Under the pieces are notes generated by a model, which was not told the origin of the DNA, ran no database searches, and saw nothing but the letters and a program-made list of their open reading frames with translations. Positions 53,348 through 64,000 of a stretch of DNA of 64,000 bases are shown here, piece by piece; positions within the stretch are counted from its first letter, which is position 1; every line of letters begins with the position of its first letter. Made by a program: the position numbers and the translations under genes. Origin of the DNA: Liolophura sinensis. Lineage: Eukaryota > Mollusca > Polyplacophora > Chitonida > Chitonidae. The stretch lies in contig NC_088302.1 of the NCBI RefSeq assembly GCF_032854445.1, positions 31,839,979 through 31,903,978 of the forward strand, written 5' to 3'.

Positions 53348-56300
53348 AAGAAACAGACAAAGATCCACTGGTGAGGAAAATTTACATATGTAATAATAAA
53401 TATTTTTGCACTAGAATTTGTTCTTTTCAGCTAACAAATGTATTAAACCTCAATTTGGATCATATTTATATTTTTAATATGTTGATAAATATTAGCATAA
53501 TTTAGTTTAAATGCATATGTTTCGATATAAACAACAAATTTATATTCAAATAAATTTATTAGACAAGCATCACATCCTTATTTAGAACATTATTATGCAA
53601 CAGTGATAAATACCAAAAGTTGGTCCCAAATATCCACCATACAAAAATATTTTCAAATGCACTTTTCTCTAGAAAGAAAGATCATATTTGGAAATAAATT
53701 TTGACTCACTTTCATCTGATTTTGACATCATTTTTATGTTTTCTTCTCTTTACAACATTGTACCAAAACATTTACTTTCAGTTGGTTCAGTGCTACCAGT
53801 AGCACTATAACAATTTCATCAAATTCACTTAATTGTTCACAAATGGATAAATGGACAGATGTGCATGATGGCAACGCAATAAAAGTAAGGCAATGATGGC
53901 TAGAGGGGTAAAACTGCTCAAAATTGTGTGTCACAGTCATTTACAAATCACCCACCCTGCATTTGATGTACATGCCGGTTTGTCCAGTGTTGTTTAAAGA
54001 TTGCTCAATGCACATTTGTATGAGATGATGCCCCACCCCCACCCCCCGTAACACGACGCTTAACTCTATATATTATACTGGAACAGAAGCTCTTCAGTTT
54101 CTGGTTAAACAACAATGCGTAATATAGATGGGAAAGCATTAGAACACTTGACTGGTTGATGTGGAATGCTGTACTGGAGGGAACATGCACTCCATGTCTA
54201 TAGTTTCATTGATGGTGGACACAACAGTGCCCTAAGTAAACCACCGGTTGCTGGCATGTCACTGATAAACTTTCCCACATGTGGCAACCAGGTACTGCTT
54301 CCATACATCTCAAACAAAACACAACATAACAGAAGCTAAGTTTTATCAAAATGCATTAAACATAAGTGGAAACATTATCAGCAAACAAATGTACATGCAT
54401 GTACATGTATGTAATATGTGTTAGTTTTTAAATTCTTGGTATTCCTTTAATAATGTACAGTAGTTCCACAGCGATTCTCCAATATGGCCTCCCAAATGCA
54501 AGGTGACATGCCAATTAACTTGTTTTATTTGAGATTATGAATTTATTTCTTAATATTATTTTGGTCATCAGCGTCTCCATGTAGATGAAAGTAAAGGTCA
54601 ACTTTGTCATAAAAGTACATTTCATTTGTCAGTTTTTTGTCACATCATGCTAAATTCAGGCGCATCATTTTCCAGCTTATTCCCATGTATATTTTACACA
54701 AGGAATGAGGAGTCATCAAGCCTTTTGGCTGGATCTGACCGATGCGTGAACCTGCATGAGTCTCTTCCCTTTGAAGTGGATACTACATTGTACAAAGGCC
54801 CTCACAGTAGTCCTTTAATAAGCCTAATGATGAATTGGATGATACAAAATGTGTATATGAAACAAAGAAGTATTAGGATAAAAGAGAAACTATCACTCTA
54901 CTGCCTGGATCACTCAATCCAACAGCGGTCTGGTTGTGCATGTACGAGAATTTATAAATCCAATATGTGATCAATAAGTGTTAAATTTGGACTCCCACTC
55001 TTCATTTTTCATGTGGATGTCGGTTCAAAGGGCTGCTGAGATGACAAGAAGGGTCTTGTGAAGTACAAACTAGTCACCTGCAGGGATTAACTGGGTGGGG
55101 AGTTCTTTGCTATGACCTTTCTGATAGATTATGTTATGCTGGACTGCGTTGTAATTACCGATGTACGGACTCTATCATCAATCAGAGTACAGACTGACAC
55201 GTAAAAGAAATTAGAGAGCCCGCCCGCATGGAGGGTGAAATGTAGGGGGTTAGTAGGAGGAAGGCGGGGGGAGGAGGTACACTGTGCATTTACAAAGAGA
55301 AGGGCGAGCTCTGTGCGACCAAGGTACAGGATTCACTTTAAGACTGCCACCTTTGTATACGTGAAATGTTCTTGAGTATGGCATAAAACTCCTATGAAAT
55401 AAATTAATCACATTAAAACTATAGAGATGTGATAAGTGAAATTTACCAACAGGGTAGGCTGCGTATCTCCTCCATTCACCCTCCCATTCAGTCTCCACCC
55501 AGCCTGTCGTCTGCCGCAACGCTAACAACAATGGCTTAGATGATCAAGACTGTTAGAGCCTCTCTATTCTACCAGGGAGAGATAATCCTTTAGTACCTGG
55601 TGAAGACAGCTATGTATTAAACCATTAATACTCTAGCTGACTTCATCTGTAATCTTAGAGGTGTAGGGGGCAAGAGGGTGGAGAGACAAGCGGGGATGGA
55701 GCTAAAGTTGGATGGCTCTAAGTTGGCAAAGTCAATTATATCGACAAAATTAAACACAGAGATTTCGACACCAGCTGTGCATATTAAAAGGTAAAATCTT
55801 GCTTAATGTCTGATTAGCACTCTATTTACAGCTGTCAGTTAAACAATCAGTGATGATTACACTTCACACATGTAAGTAGTAGCACGCATTCTGTTTGAAG
55901 AAAGAGATATGTGACGTAGAAAACGTACGGTAGTCTAAAAGTATGTACTATGGACATGTGAATGACTCAGTTCTGATTGGGTGCCACTGTTTGATCATGC
56001 ATATTCATGGTATGCTAATACACTAAATATACAAATACCATATTTAGCTTTGTAAGGGTGTCATTAGTTCACAGTGGCTATAGCCAATATAAATGCTGAC
56101 ATTATTCTGTGCGATATAATACTCAATATATACATATATATACAATGGTCGAGTTTTATATACATGCGATCAAGCATGCAGGTATGTGTGGATTTTACCA
56201 TGCTAATATCAATATATTTCTGGTAAACACACCGCTAAACCAATGAAAATGGTACAATTCAAATTCTTGGCACATAAATATACAATGGTCTGGGTCACAT

Positions 56301-56743
56301 TTCATCATGAATATATGTACATGCGTAAAACACCCTAAATCTCCCATTTCTGGCAAGAAGACAAGACACTGCAATAACGCATTCATTTATGTCCCAGGTA
56401 AATGAGGTAAATTGGTCATTAGTCCGATTCATACACAGGTGTGTACTAATCACCTGAATTTGTCCTACACTGCAGAAAACGTACATTCCTAACAGGGTAA
56501 CGATAGTGTTAACCACAAGATGACAAACAGTATTGCCATATAAGAATGAATTTTGTAAACAATTTGTAGTCACCGTGTTGATTTATAGCCATATAATAAT
56601 GATATTAGTTGAATCTGTATGTTGCACGTTGAAAGAAAGCATTTGTTAAGTCACACATATGTTATATACGTTATATTCTCCTTTTTGATCCGGTTGACAA
56701 TGTCTTCCTTCCAATTACCCCTTAAGCAGCACAATTATAGCAT
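52667..56743. other. Unassigned, with TA microsatellite and SINE pieces
   Basis: A TA run of about 50 bases lies at 53,293-53,344. A family C SINE piece lies near 54,205-54,305 (AAACCACCGGTTGCTGGCAT, AACTTTCCCACATGTGGCAA). A family A tail piece lies at 55,338-55,409 (plus). A Trp-rich open stretch at 55,447-55,521 (minus) with AG and GT borders is too weak to call. The 114-codon plus frame at 54,626-54,970 has no domain. Confidence 0.5.
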
Positions 56744-57035
56744 TATTTATTTACTTATTTATTTGATTCGTGTTATACATACACAACAATCACGAATATT
56801 TCACTTGTATGACAGCTAGCAGCCAGGAGAAACCCACAGTCATCCACAGGTTACCAGGAGATCTTCCATGTATTTATTTATTTATTTATTTGATAAGTGT
56901 TTTACACCGTACTCAAGAATATTTCGCTTATACGACGGCGGCCAGCATTATGGTGGGAGGAATCTTCAACGTATGACCAACAAGGGAGCCAGCATGAGTT
57001 GGCATTGAACTCACTGTAACAGCATTGGTCATTCC
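56744..57035 (-). repeat. Two adjacent SINE family A fragments
   Basis: The first (56,744-56,868) has TTATTTATTTGATTCGTGTT, CACGAATATTTCACTTGTAT and GTCATCCACAGGTTACCAGG. The second (56,870-57,035) restarts with ATTTATTTATTTATTTGATA, ACTCAAGAATATTTCGCTTA and AGCATTATGGTGGGAGGAAT, with its middle body deleted, and ends near GAACTCACTGTAACAGCATT. Both run on the minus strand. Confidence 0.85.
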
Positions 57036-58263
57036 AGCTTTGCATTGAGTACAAATATGATTATAATGCTGACAGGTGCATCTGTTAGATTTTTTTCCCT
57101 TATATTTATAACACAACAATGTACAAAGTAAGAACTTAGGTTTAAACCTACATGTGCCACACTGCATGTGTAAATTCTCTTTTTCCAGCATAAAATGTAT
57201 CACAAAATTATACTTTTTCAGAACAAATAAATACATAAATAAATACAAATATATATATATATATATATACCTACATGGAGTAAACCAAAAAAAAAAATTC
57301 CTTAAGGTACATATGCTATACATGTACCATTCTTCTCTGACAAAACCATCAATTTTTGCATCAATATAGGAACAGAATTACAGATTTTAAGTACTAATCT
57401 GCTATGGACATATGCATTAGTTCTATTAAATATAATTAACTCATCCTAAGGTGGGTTTAACAGTCTCTTACCTACCTGTTCATTCTGTCAAATTTAACAT
57501 ACGATTTACATGTAGCTACATGTGTAGTGGTTCACACTACAAATATGAAGAGGGAATATAACCACACATACACTGGCCAGCACACAGATCAATGAGATTA
57601 CGGGCCAAACTGGCACAGTGCATTAGTTACATATAGAATATGCAGAGCACCAAGCTGTTATATCAGAGGAAAATAGTGCAATACAGCATACATTGATAGG
57701 TGTTTAATAATGACGGTAAACTCCTGACCGCATGGCCCAATAATCCTTAACGCATGGCCCAATAAGCCTAAACGCATGGCCCAAGAAGTCTAAACGTATG
57801 GCCCAATAAGCCTAAATGCATGGCCCAATAAGCCTAAATCCTCAACAATTTCCCCTCACCACAAACATATAGTGCATGATTTGATTTATTAGAGGAGTGT
57901 TATCTGATCTGGATAGATCATTTCATAACTTCTGCGAAGTTCAAATATGCCCGTACATAAACAATCTCAATCTTCAAATACTTGTGAATTATGTTTTTAA
58001 ACTGCTTTCGAAGTCAATTACTTTACTGATTGAACTTGTTGAGGATCTGAGGTAGTATAAATTTTCACCTTCTTAAGATAAAAAAAAAACATCCTCCCTG
58101 ATTTATATTCAGGGAAATACCCTATTACATGTTTAATCTTTTACTTTTTTGGTTTGTTTTTGAAATGTACGCCAGTTTATGAAATATTTCAACTGGCTAT
58201 ATCAACTGTGATAAGAGTAGAACCAACACATCATTTTACGAAACAAACAGTTAATATACATAC
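57036..58263. other. Unassigned, with a 22-bp tandem repeat
   Basis: Five to six copies of CCTAAACGCATGGCCCAATA (22-bp unit) lie at 57,728-57,840. A short TA run lies at 57,250-57,269. No exon recognised. Confidence 0.6.
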
Positions 58264-60750
58264 GTAACATAGTAATCATGACGCATTAACTCACACACAT
58301 CCAAATGTGCTTCTGGGAAATCCTCTAGGAAGGCGCTATAAACTTCCATACCAGTGTCGCCCTCCTTATCACATACAACTAAGCGTAAAAGTCATGTCAA
58401 CATAAGGATTTTCATTCCAATTTATTTTATAAACAGTCATACTGTATATCCAATTCCATATAGTCTGCATGCTATAATAGCTTCATTAAACCATGTTTTA
58501 TACACGGAGTGTAATGAGTCTATAGTCACTGTTGCCCTCACAGAAGGATAAATAATTAACTGTAAAAGGACATATAAAGGTTACATATTACAACGATAAA
58601 AATCTATCATGCTGAATGTAAAGATCCTACTGCGAAAAAGGTTGTGAGAAAATTGCAAATTCAAGTCATGTTAATAAATTATAAAAATTTGAATTGCTAG
58701 AAAGTGTTTGGATGAGCACAGCTGTCAGGTAATACAGATATGCCAGCAGGCATATGATGTTTATCTACAGGTGTAGGGGATATATTTAGTTATATAATAT
58801 AAGGGTCATTGAAGGGTCAGCCAACTCCAGGGCCTTCGGTGTTCCCGTTATAGTATACACACTGGTGTAGACTATACATATATTCCACTTGACCAACTCA
58901 TTTTGCCTTAAATTCTGAGTGCTCTACTGATGAAAGAAAGATGCTTTGAGGGTATTTTTTTTCTTTCTGGAAGGTAGGGTGATATCCTAAAGCAAAAATG
59001 TTAAGGTTCAGGACTAAAAGTGATATTGTATGACCTTTATTTTGCCTCTAAAAATGCACTTTTCAGACCAATGTTTAGTCTAAATACAGATGTGAATCTT
59101 ACAGCATTTACCTACCCTGATGACAGTCAGTGTGGCATTAATATGATGAACGTCAAGCACAACGCGTTGTCTTTGCTCCAATTGTTAGATCATACATGTC
59201 TATCGTCCTGGTCCAGGAGGCGTAGCATAAAGGCACAGTGGAGGCGTTTTCAGAGGTGTATCCCATTACACTTACTTCAGACTACTCTGTAGCACCATTA
59301 CCATCACCAAATATACACTCTGCAAAATCTTCCATCAGGAGTTCTACACATAATTTCGGCAGTACACTATACACAGAGGTCAGTGTACTACAAAGCTTTA
59401 GCTTCAGGAGGTTGTCCCTACTTTGAACTCATGCAGCCATCTAAGCATGTCACGCACCACAGGTCTGGTGCGTCCAGACTACAGGAAGTATATATCAACA
59501 CTTTAACAACCTATACACACTGACCTCACCCTCTGACATGCAAGTGGTCAAGCTGACCAGTGAGAAGCAATGGACACTCTGAGTAAAGGTGTATTGTTTA
59601 TAGCAGGTGCAACTGTGTTCCGTATTTACCTGACTGACATACCAGAGTTACCTGTCAGTTCATGTTATATGGATTATGAATCTAGATGTACATCTAACAA
59701 GTAGATCCACCCTTTAATTGGCCCTGGGGGGTAGGGGTGGGGATCAGAGACAGAGACAACAGATTTACGGCAGAGGGAACTAACATTATTGTACCTTGCA
59801 TTTATAACAAAGCTAAAACACAGTTTCAATTATACCAAATACATTATAACTGACATATACATATAAAACAGCTGGTACGTATATTATTAGCTCAATGTAT
59901 ATTATGGGGCTGAACTCACAACTGACTGAGGCCCTTAATCACAGAGTATATAGTATAACAGTAGATACAAAATTCATCTAAATGCAACTAAAGACCATAA
60001 AAACCGATTTATAATGCAGAATATAAACATCCTTTCTTTATCTGTGATGACACATACCATTATCTTGATTCCATGTTCAATCAGAATTCTATTACCCAGG
60101 TTAAAAATGAATGAGTGAATGAATTTATGAACGAATGCCATAATATAAATAAAGCCACACTGTCATCGAGCAGGATGCTGGAATTAGGTAAACCGCCCAC
60201 GCATTGGATTTACCATTGTTGGTAACCACAATTCACAATGACAAATGATGTATTGTTTAGCCTTAGTCTTTCATTTCACATTCTGTCCAGCATTTTTCAC
60301 CAAAGTCAACAATTCACAAATAGTAACAGAATCTATATATACACTTTAATAAATGTTACTTCAAAAATAAAGGAGGTTTCTTATCATTAAGAAATATGTT
60401 GTCTTTCAAGTAGCTCAAAAATGCCCCCGAAAAAATAAATGATTATATGGCTCAATGCCAAGTCAGCAATTAATACATAAATTTTAGCCATATCGTGGCA
60501 AGCCCTACAAGAACATATGGAGCTATTGATCTGATTTCCCTGTGCAATTTTTCTTGTAAATCCATGCAGGTCAATATCTGGTCTCTATTTACTGACATGG
60601 TTTTGTTATTGATTTTCCAGAAGATATCCACAATTCTATATGGTGTAATTAATCAAACAATTTTCATTACAGAATTAAAGTTACAAAATACTCACAAATT
60701 TCATGTAAGTAGGTGTTCTTGGAAAGACCATAGAAAACCATGTCTCCCAT
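58264..60750 (-). CDS. Candidate two-exon gene fragment, unidentified
   Basis: Exon 1: ATG at 60,750 to 60,696, donor ATTT|GTGAGT, with an in-frame TAA just upstream of the ATG. Exon 2: 58,378-58,264, acceptor TTTTACGCTTAG|TT, donor GTTAC|GTATGT. The phases fit and the joined frame reads MGDMVFYGLSKNTYLHEIF, then VCDKEGDTGMEVYSAFLEDF and PEAHLDVCELMRHDYYV, continuing outside these exons. The composition is protein-like and the donors are good. I do not recognise the family, I found no third exon, and open stretches this short do occur by chance. It could be part of an upstream minus-strand gene or noise. It does not resemble the Gemin5 WD40 region. Confidence 0.3.
58379..60695. other. Candidate intron and unassigned sequence
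   Basis: A diverged family F piece lies near 58,935-59,085 (TTTATTTTGCCTCTAAAAAT, GCACTTTTCAGACC). The 90-codon plus frame at 59,020-59,292 partly overlaps that repeat and has no domain. Nothing else is recognised. Confidence 0.45.
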
Positions 60751-62637
60751 AATGCCTTAAATTATTTATTTATTTTTCTTCAACTAAAATGCAGGTAATT
60801 ATACTTGATAATAATTATGCTTGAGCTCAATGGTGGGCTTTGTGAATCCAATGACACAAACATTTTTTGTAATTTTATTACAAAATTCTTTTGACAATTG
60901 ATACCTTTGTGTAATGTCTCCCGACAATACCTGCATGAAACTGAGCTATTTCAACATTTCAACAGGTATTTGAGATGAAAAAACTGACATCTAAATTAGT
61001 CCATAAAGTTCACCATAGAATTCAAAGAATTAAAATGACTCAAAATTTCATCCATGACTAAGTTTTCTTTATCGATCTTGGAGTTTTAATGATATTTTAG
61101 AAAGGTGTTCCAAGGTTGGGAAAATGTAAGTTTCAGCACCAAGGGTAATATTGTTATACATTTATTTGCCTCCACAAATGCACTTTTGGGGCATAATTTT
61201 AGGTCCTTCAGAAAATACAGAACAATAAATAAAGAATTTAGAAGACCTAAGAAGACAAACCATAATTTATTCCAATATTGAAAATTTCTTCCAATTTTGA
61301 AAACAATAATAGGAAGATAAGTAGATAGTAAATAGAGATTTTCGGCATAAAAAAATATTCTTAGTATTAATTTGCAAAAAATTTTACTTGAATACCAAAT
61401 ATGGATTTTTTTTTTGCCAGGCTTCTATGGTATAGCCTCCTTAAACAGTTCACCAGATAATTTATACGCCCTGTCACAAAGACCCAATGACCTTGACAAA
61501 TGTCACAGAAAATGAAAAGCTTTCTTCCCAATATTTAAGTGTACATGTGAAATAAGGTGGGTAAACTGGTCTGGCCTGAATAAATCCTTGACTGAGGTGG
61601 ACTGACAAGAGGCCATATATCATCAGTGTGGTCATTTGTCACCTATCACACTGTCGTCGCTACTCTGGTTTTACACTCTATGCTATACGTCTTTAATTAC
61701 CTATACAAGTATTGAAGACCCAGAGCGTTTACAAAACAAATGGACAGAGAGAGAAAGAGAGAGATGAAGAACACCTGGACACAATAATGATTAGGATAAC
61801 ATTTCGATAACCTGCATACCACTTCAATAATCATTTTGAGGTTGGATGAGAAAAAAAACAACATCTATCAAATAAGGCATAGTGCATTAAATAACATGAA
61901 CAACCTACAACAACAAAGTAAAATGGTTACTTTTGGCTACAGACAAACATTGTCTTGTACAAAAATGTATTGTTACTACTGCCAAAAGGCATCAAGATCA
62001 GAATTCAAGATTTCTAGGGCACAGGGATCATCCCCACGCTGTTGATGCCGAAAGCCATACTAAAAACAGGTTTCAAGCAGTCCAGACAGACTGCCATTTC
62101 CTGACTCTGTGATGTGAAATCCCTAAGACAGAGTAGATAAGGATTGGGTTTGAAAGGCAGGAAGAGAGAGGAATGCCCCCCTCCCCCTCCCCCCATGCAG
62201 GAAACAAAAAGATAAAAGAAAATAACAATGTCAAGAACACTGTTATCTTCAAGATGACCAGGCTTATCATAGCCAGAGCAAGTTGCCAATGGAAATTCAA
62301 AGACAATAATGCTTTCTGTTTTGTTTGTTTGTTTTTTGGTTGGGGGACAGAAGGGTAGCTGCGACTATAAGCAGCTTTATAGGTTGTTCATCCTTCTGCT
62401 TGTCATACTTTCGCTCAGATGGTAAAATTTTGTACACGCTATCTTTTGAAAGGATTTTTTTATTACATGTATGAGCCTCACTCATTTTCATAATGAGAGG
62501 AGTGAGTGGCAGATGACATGGAATCCTACAATACCAGGGATTCAGGAGCTAATATGAATTTGCTCACTTTCTGCTTTACCCTATATGAAGATCATCTTTA
62601 GTCTGCACCAGGAGTTAATATACACATGTACATTATG
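60751..62637. other. Unassigned, with family F repeat at 61,020-61,215
   Basis: Family F copy (plus): GTTGGGAAAATGTAAGTTTC, AGCACCAAGGGTAATATTGT and TTATTTGCCTCCACAAATGC. Frames near 62,014-62,306 overlap in G/C-rich low complexity (CCCCCTCCCCCTCCCCCC). No exon is recognised. Confidence 0.5.
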
Positions 62638-62650
62638 TATTTGCAAATAC

Positions 62651-62864
62651 CCAGGAGCCTCTCACCAATGTGGTCGCTGTGAGTTCAAGTCCAGTTCATG
62701 CTGGCTTCCTCTCCAGCCGTAAGTGGGAAGGTCTGACAGCAACCTGCGGATGTTCGTGGGTTTCCCCTGGGCTGTGCCCGGTTTCCACCCACCATAATGC
62801 TGGCTGACGTTGTATAAGTGAAATATTCTTGAGTACGGCGTAAAACACCAATCAAATAAATAAA
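62651..62864 (+). repeat. SINE family A, head-less, with perfect target duplication
   Basis: It starts at CCAGGAGCCTCTCACCAATG, so the A-box head is missing, and then continues to AGTACGGCGTAAAACACCAA and ATAAATAAA. TATTTGCAAATAC occurs exactly on both sides (62,638-62,650 and 62,865-62,877). This proves insertion of a 5'-truncated copy and fixes its borders. Confidence 0.92.
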
Positions 62865-62877
62865 TATTTGCAAATAC

Positions 62878-64000
62878 TGAGTTTTAATCATTTTATCATC
62901 TTCAAGAAACAGTTACAAATTCATTACTGCAAACAGCCTAAAGCATATAGCATTAATTTGTATATGTGCAGTAAGAGAACAGACTGACAAATTACTGCAC
63001 TTTGCACGAGGAATGACTGACGTAGAACGGTGATTATCACAAAGAAAGAGTACAGTTTTCAGGAGAAAATGAATCACACTGAATGTTTTATTTGCCAATC
63101 ATCGGATAAAGTGACTGTGGCTGACAGAACTTCCTTTGCGAACCGCTTGTTGCGTAACTTTACTTGCCACTTAATGATTGCTAGAGCTTCCTGGATGTGT
63201 GTGTGGAAAAAGCAAAACTTGATACGAATCAACTTCGCAAGTGGATATCGATTGTCTGAAAATGACATTCTGTTGACAGACGATCAGGTTTCCTTCGACT
63301 CATATCCGAAGCCTTGCACCTCGCAATATCCGATGAGACATTTGATGAATGACCTTTATTTGACCTTGGATAAATCATGTCCAAACTGCGTGAAAGGGAT
63401 GTGGAAGCTGGAATTTCCACAAGGACCATTCTGACAGCTAGACAGCCCATCAGGTCTTGTTAAGGGCTACTTTTAGCAAAATGATCTAGATACAGTGACC
63501 TGTAATTCTGGGAGCACTGGTTCTCAAGTCTCAACCTAGCTGGTTTGATCTTCTCTGGAGAAACACTTTGGTCATGGTTAAATAATTCTAAGACAAAGAC
63601 TCCAGAATGTCTTTGGTGTCAGACAAATGAGGTGGTGACATTTCAGTGTAAATGAGGTAGCAATAATTTTGTCAGTAAAATAAACTCCCTGATTTAGACA
63701 TTTCAGTTTACAGACCTTCATGCAGAAGATGCGATGCAATAACAATAAGGCCTATGAGCATACACAAGCCAAATGTGCCAATCATAAGCTATATGCAGGC
63801 ACTGGGGATAGTCCAGATTAGCTTTACTTTAATTGGTTTTAACACATGGAGCCTGCAGGGAAAACTTAATGAGCCCTCAGCTTACACACGTAGAAATTGG
63901 CCAGGGCACTCAAGATAACAGTGTTTCTTAAGAAGATGATAACTGATTAAGTATTCCCCAAATCTTGCCTCTAATATATATGACAACCACTTAACAGTTA
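62878..64000. other. Unassigned right flank
   Basis: A plus frame of 134 codons (63,030-63,434) is the longest outside Gemin5. It contains CFICQ near its start and CPNC near its end, but no known domain, and its flanks show no clear promoter or poly(A) context. Overlapping minus frames exist. I do not call it a gene, though it is worth a database search. Confidence 0.4.

Noticed and set aside
55447-55521. Trp-rich exon candidate on the minus strand that could join Gemin5 exon a in phase
   Set aside because: Weak donor (GTAAAT), no match to the Gemin5 linker, no upstream partner in phase; G-rich DNA readily gives Trp codons.

Overview
This is AT-rich, intron-rich animal DNA with many repeats. 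It is most probably from a mollusc: it carries many tRNA-derived SINE copies of a molluscan kind (head starting GGGGCCTCCGTGGCTCAG, tail of AAATAAATAAATA), fold-back MITEs, a LINE fragment and at least nine minisatellites. I cannot name the species. No bacterial operon, rRNA gene, true tRNA gene or CRISPR array is visible.

The only gene I can identify firmly is on the minus strand at about 30.3-49.0 kb. It is the C-terminal two thirds of Gemin5, the large protein of the SMN complex that binds snRNA and mRNA. I assembled ten coding exons by hand. Every intron is GT-AG, every phase matches, and together they give 960 codons plus a stop. They cover the end of the WD40-to-TPR linker, the TPR-like dimerisation region, a long Ser/acid-rich insert and the C-terminal helices. 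The N-terminal WD40 propellers are not visible and probably lie beyond the right edge. A weaker two-exon candidate on the same strand sits at 58.26-60.75 kb, and a 40-codon ORF for a possible secreted Cys-rich peptide sits at 5798-5920.

Layout: 1-1070 is a 46-bp satellite running off the left edge. 2.1-3.0 kb is a diverged duplicated block. 5.5-5.9 kb is a GC-richer promoter-like island with the small peptide ORF. 7.06-7.92 kb is a 29-bp array. 10.1-10.9 kb is an element with inverted ends and TTAA flanks. 11.0-13.2 kb is a 49-bp satellite with internal segmental duplications. 15.6-16.9 kb is a SINE followed by a decayed LINE. 18.84-19.07 kb is a tRNA-like core inside long inverted repeats. 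21.43-21.87 kb is a broken Crypton-like tyrosine recombinase. 24.86-24.99 kb is a fold-back MITE. 30-49 kb is Gemin5 with repeat-laden introns. 49-64 kb is mostly SINEs, minisatellites and unassigned DNA.

The most striking pattern is in the Gemin5 introns. Several minisatellites lie just upstream of 3' splice sites, and on the sense strand their units look like 3' splice sites (pyrimidine tract then AG). The clearest array begins at the exon boundary itself at 32,479 and repeats the genuine acceptor motif about 14 times. Whether this affects splicing is an inference that RNA data could test.
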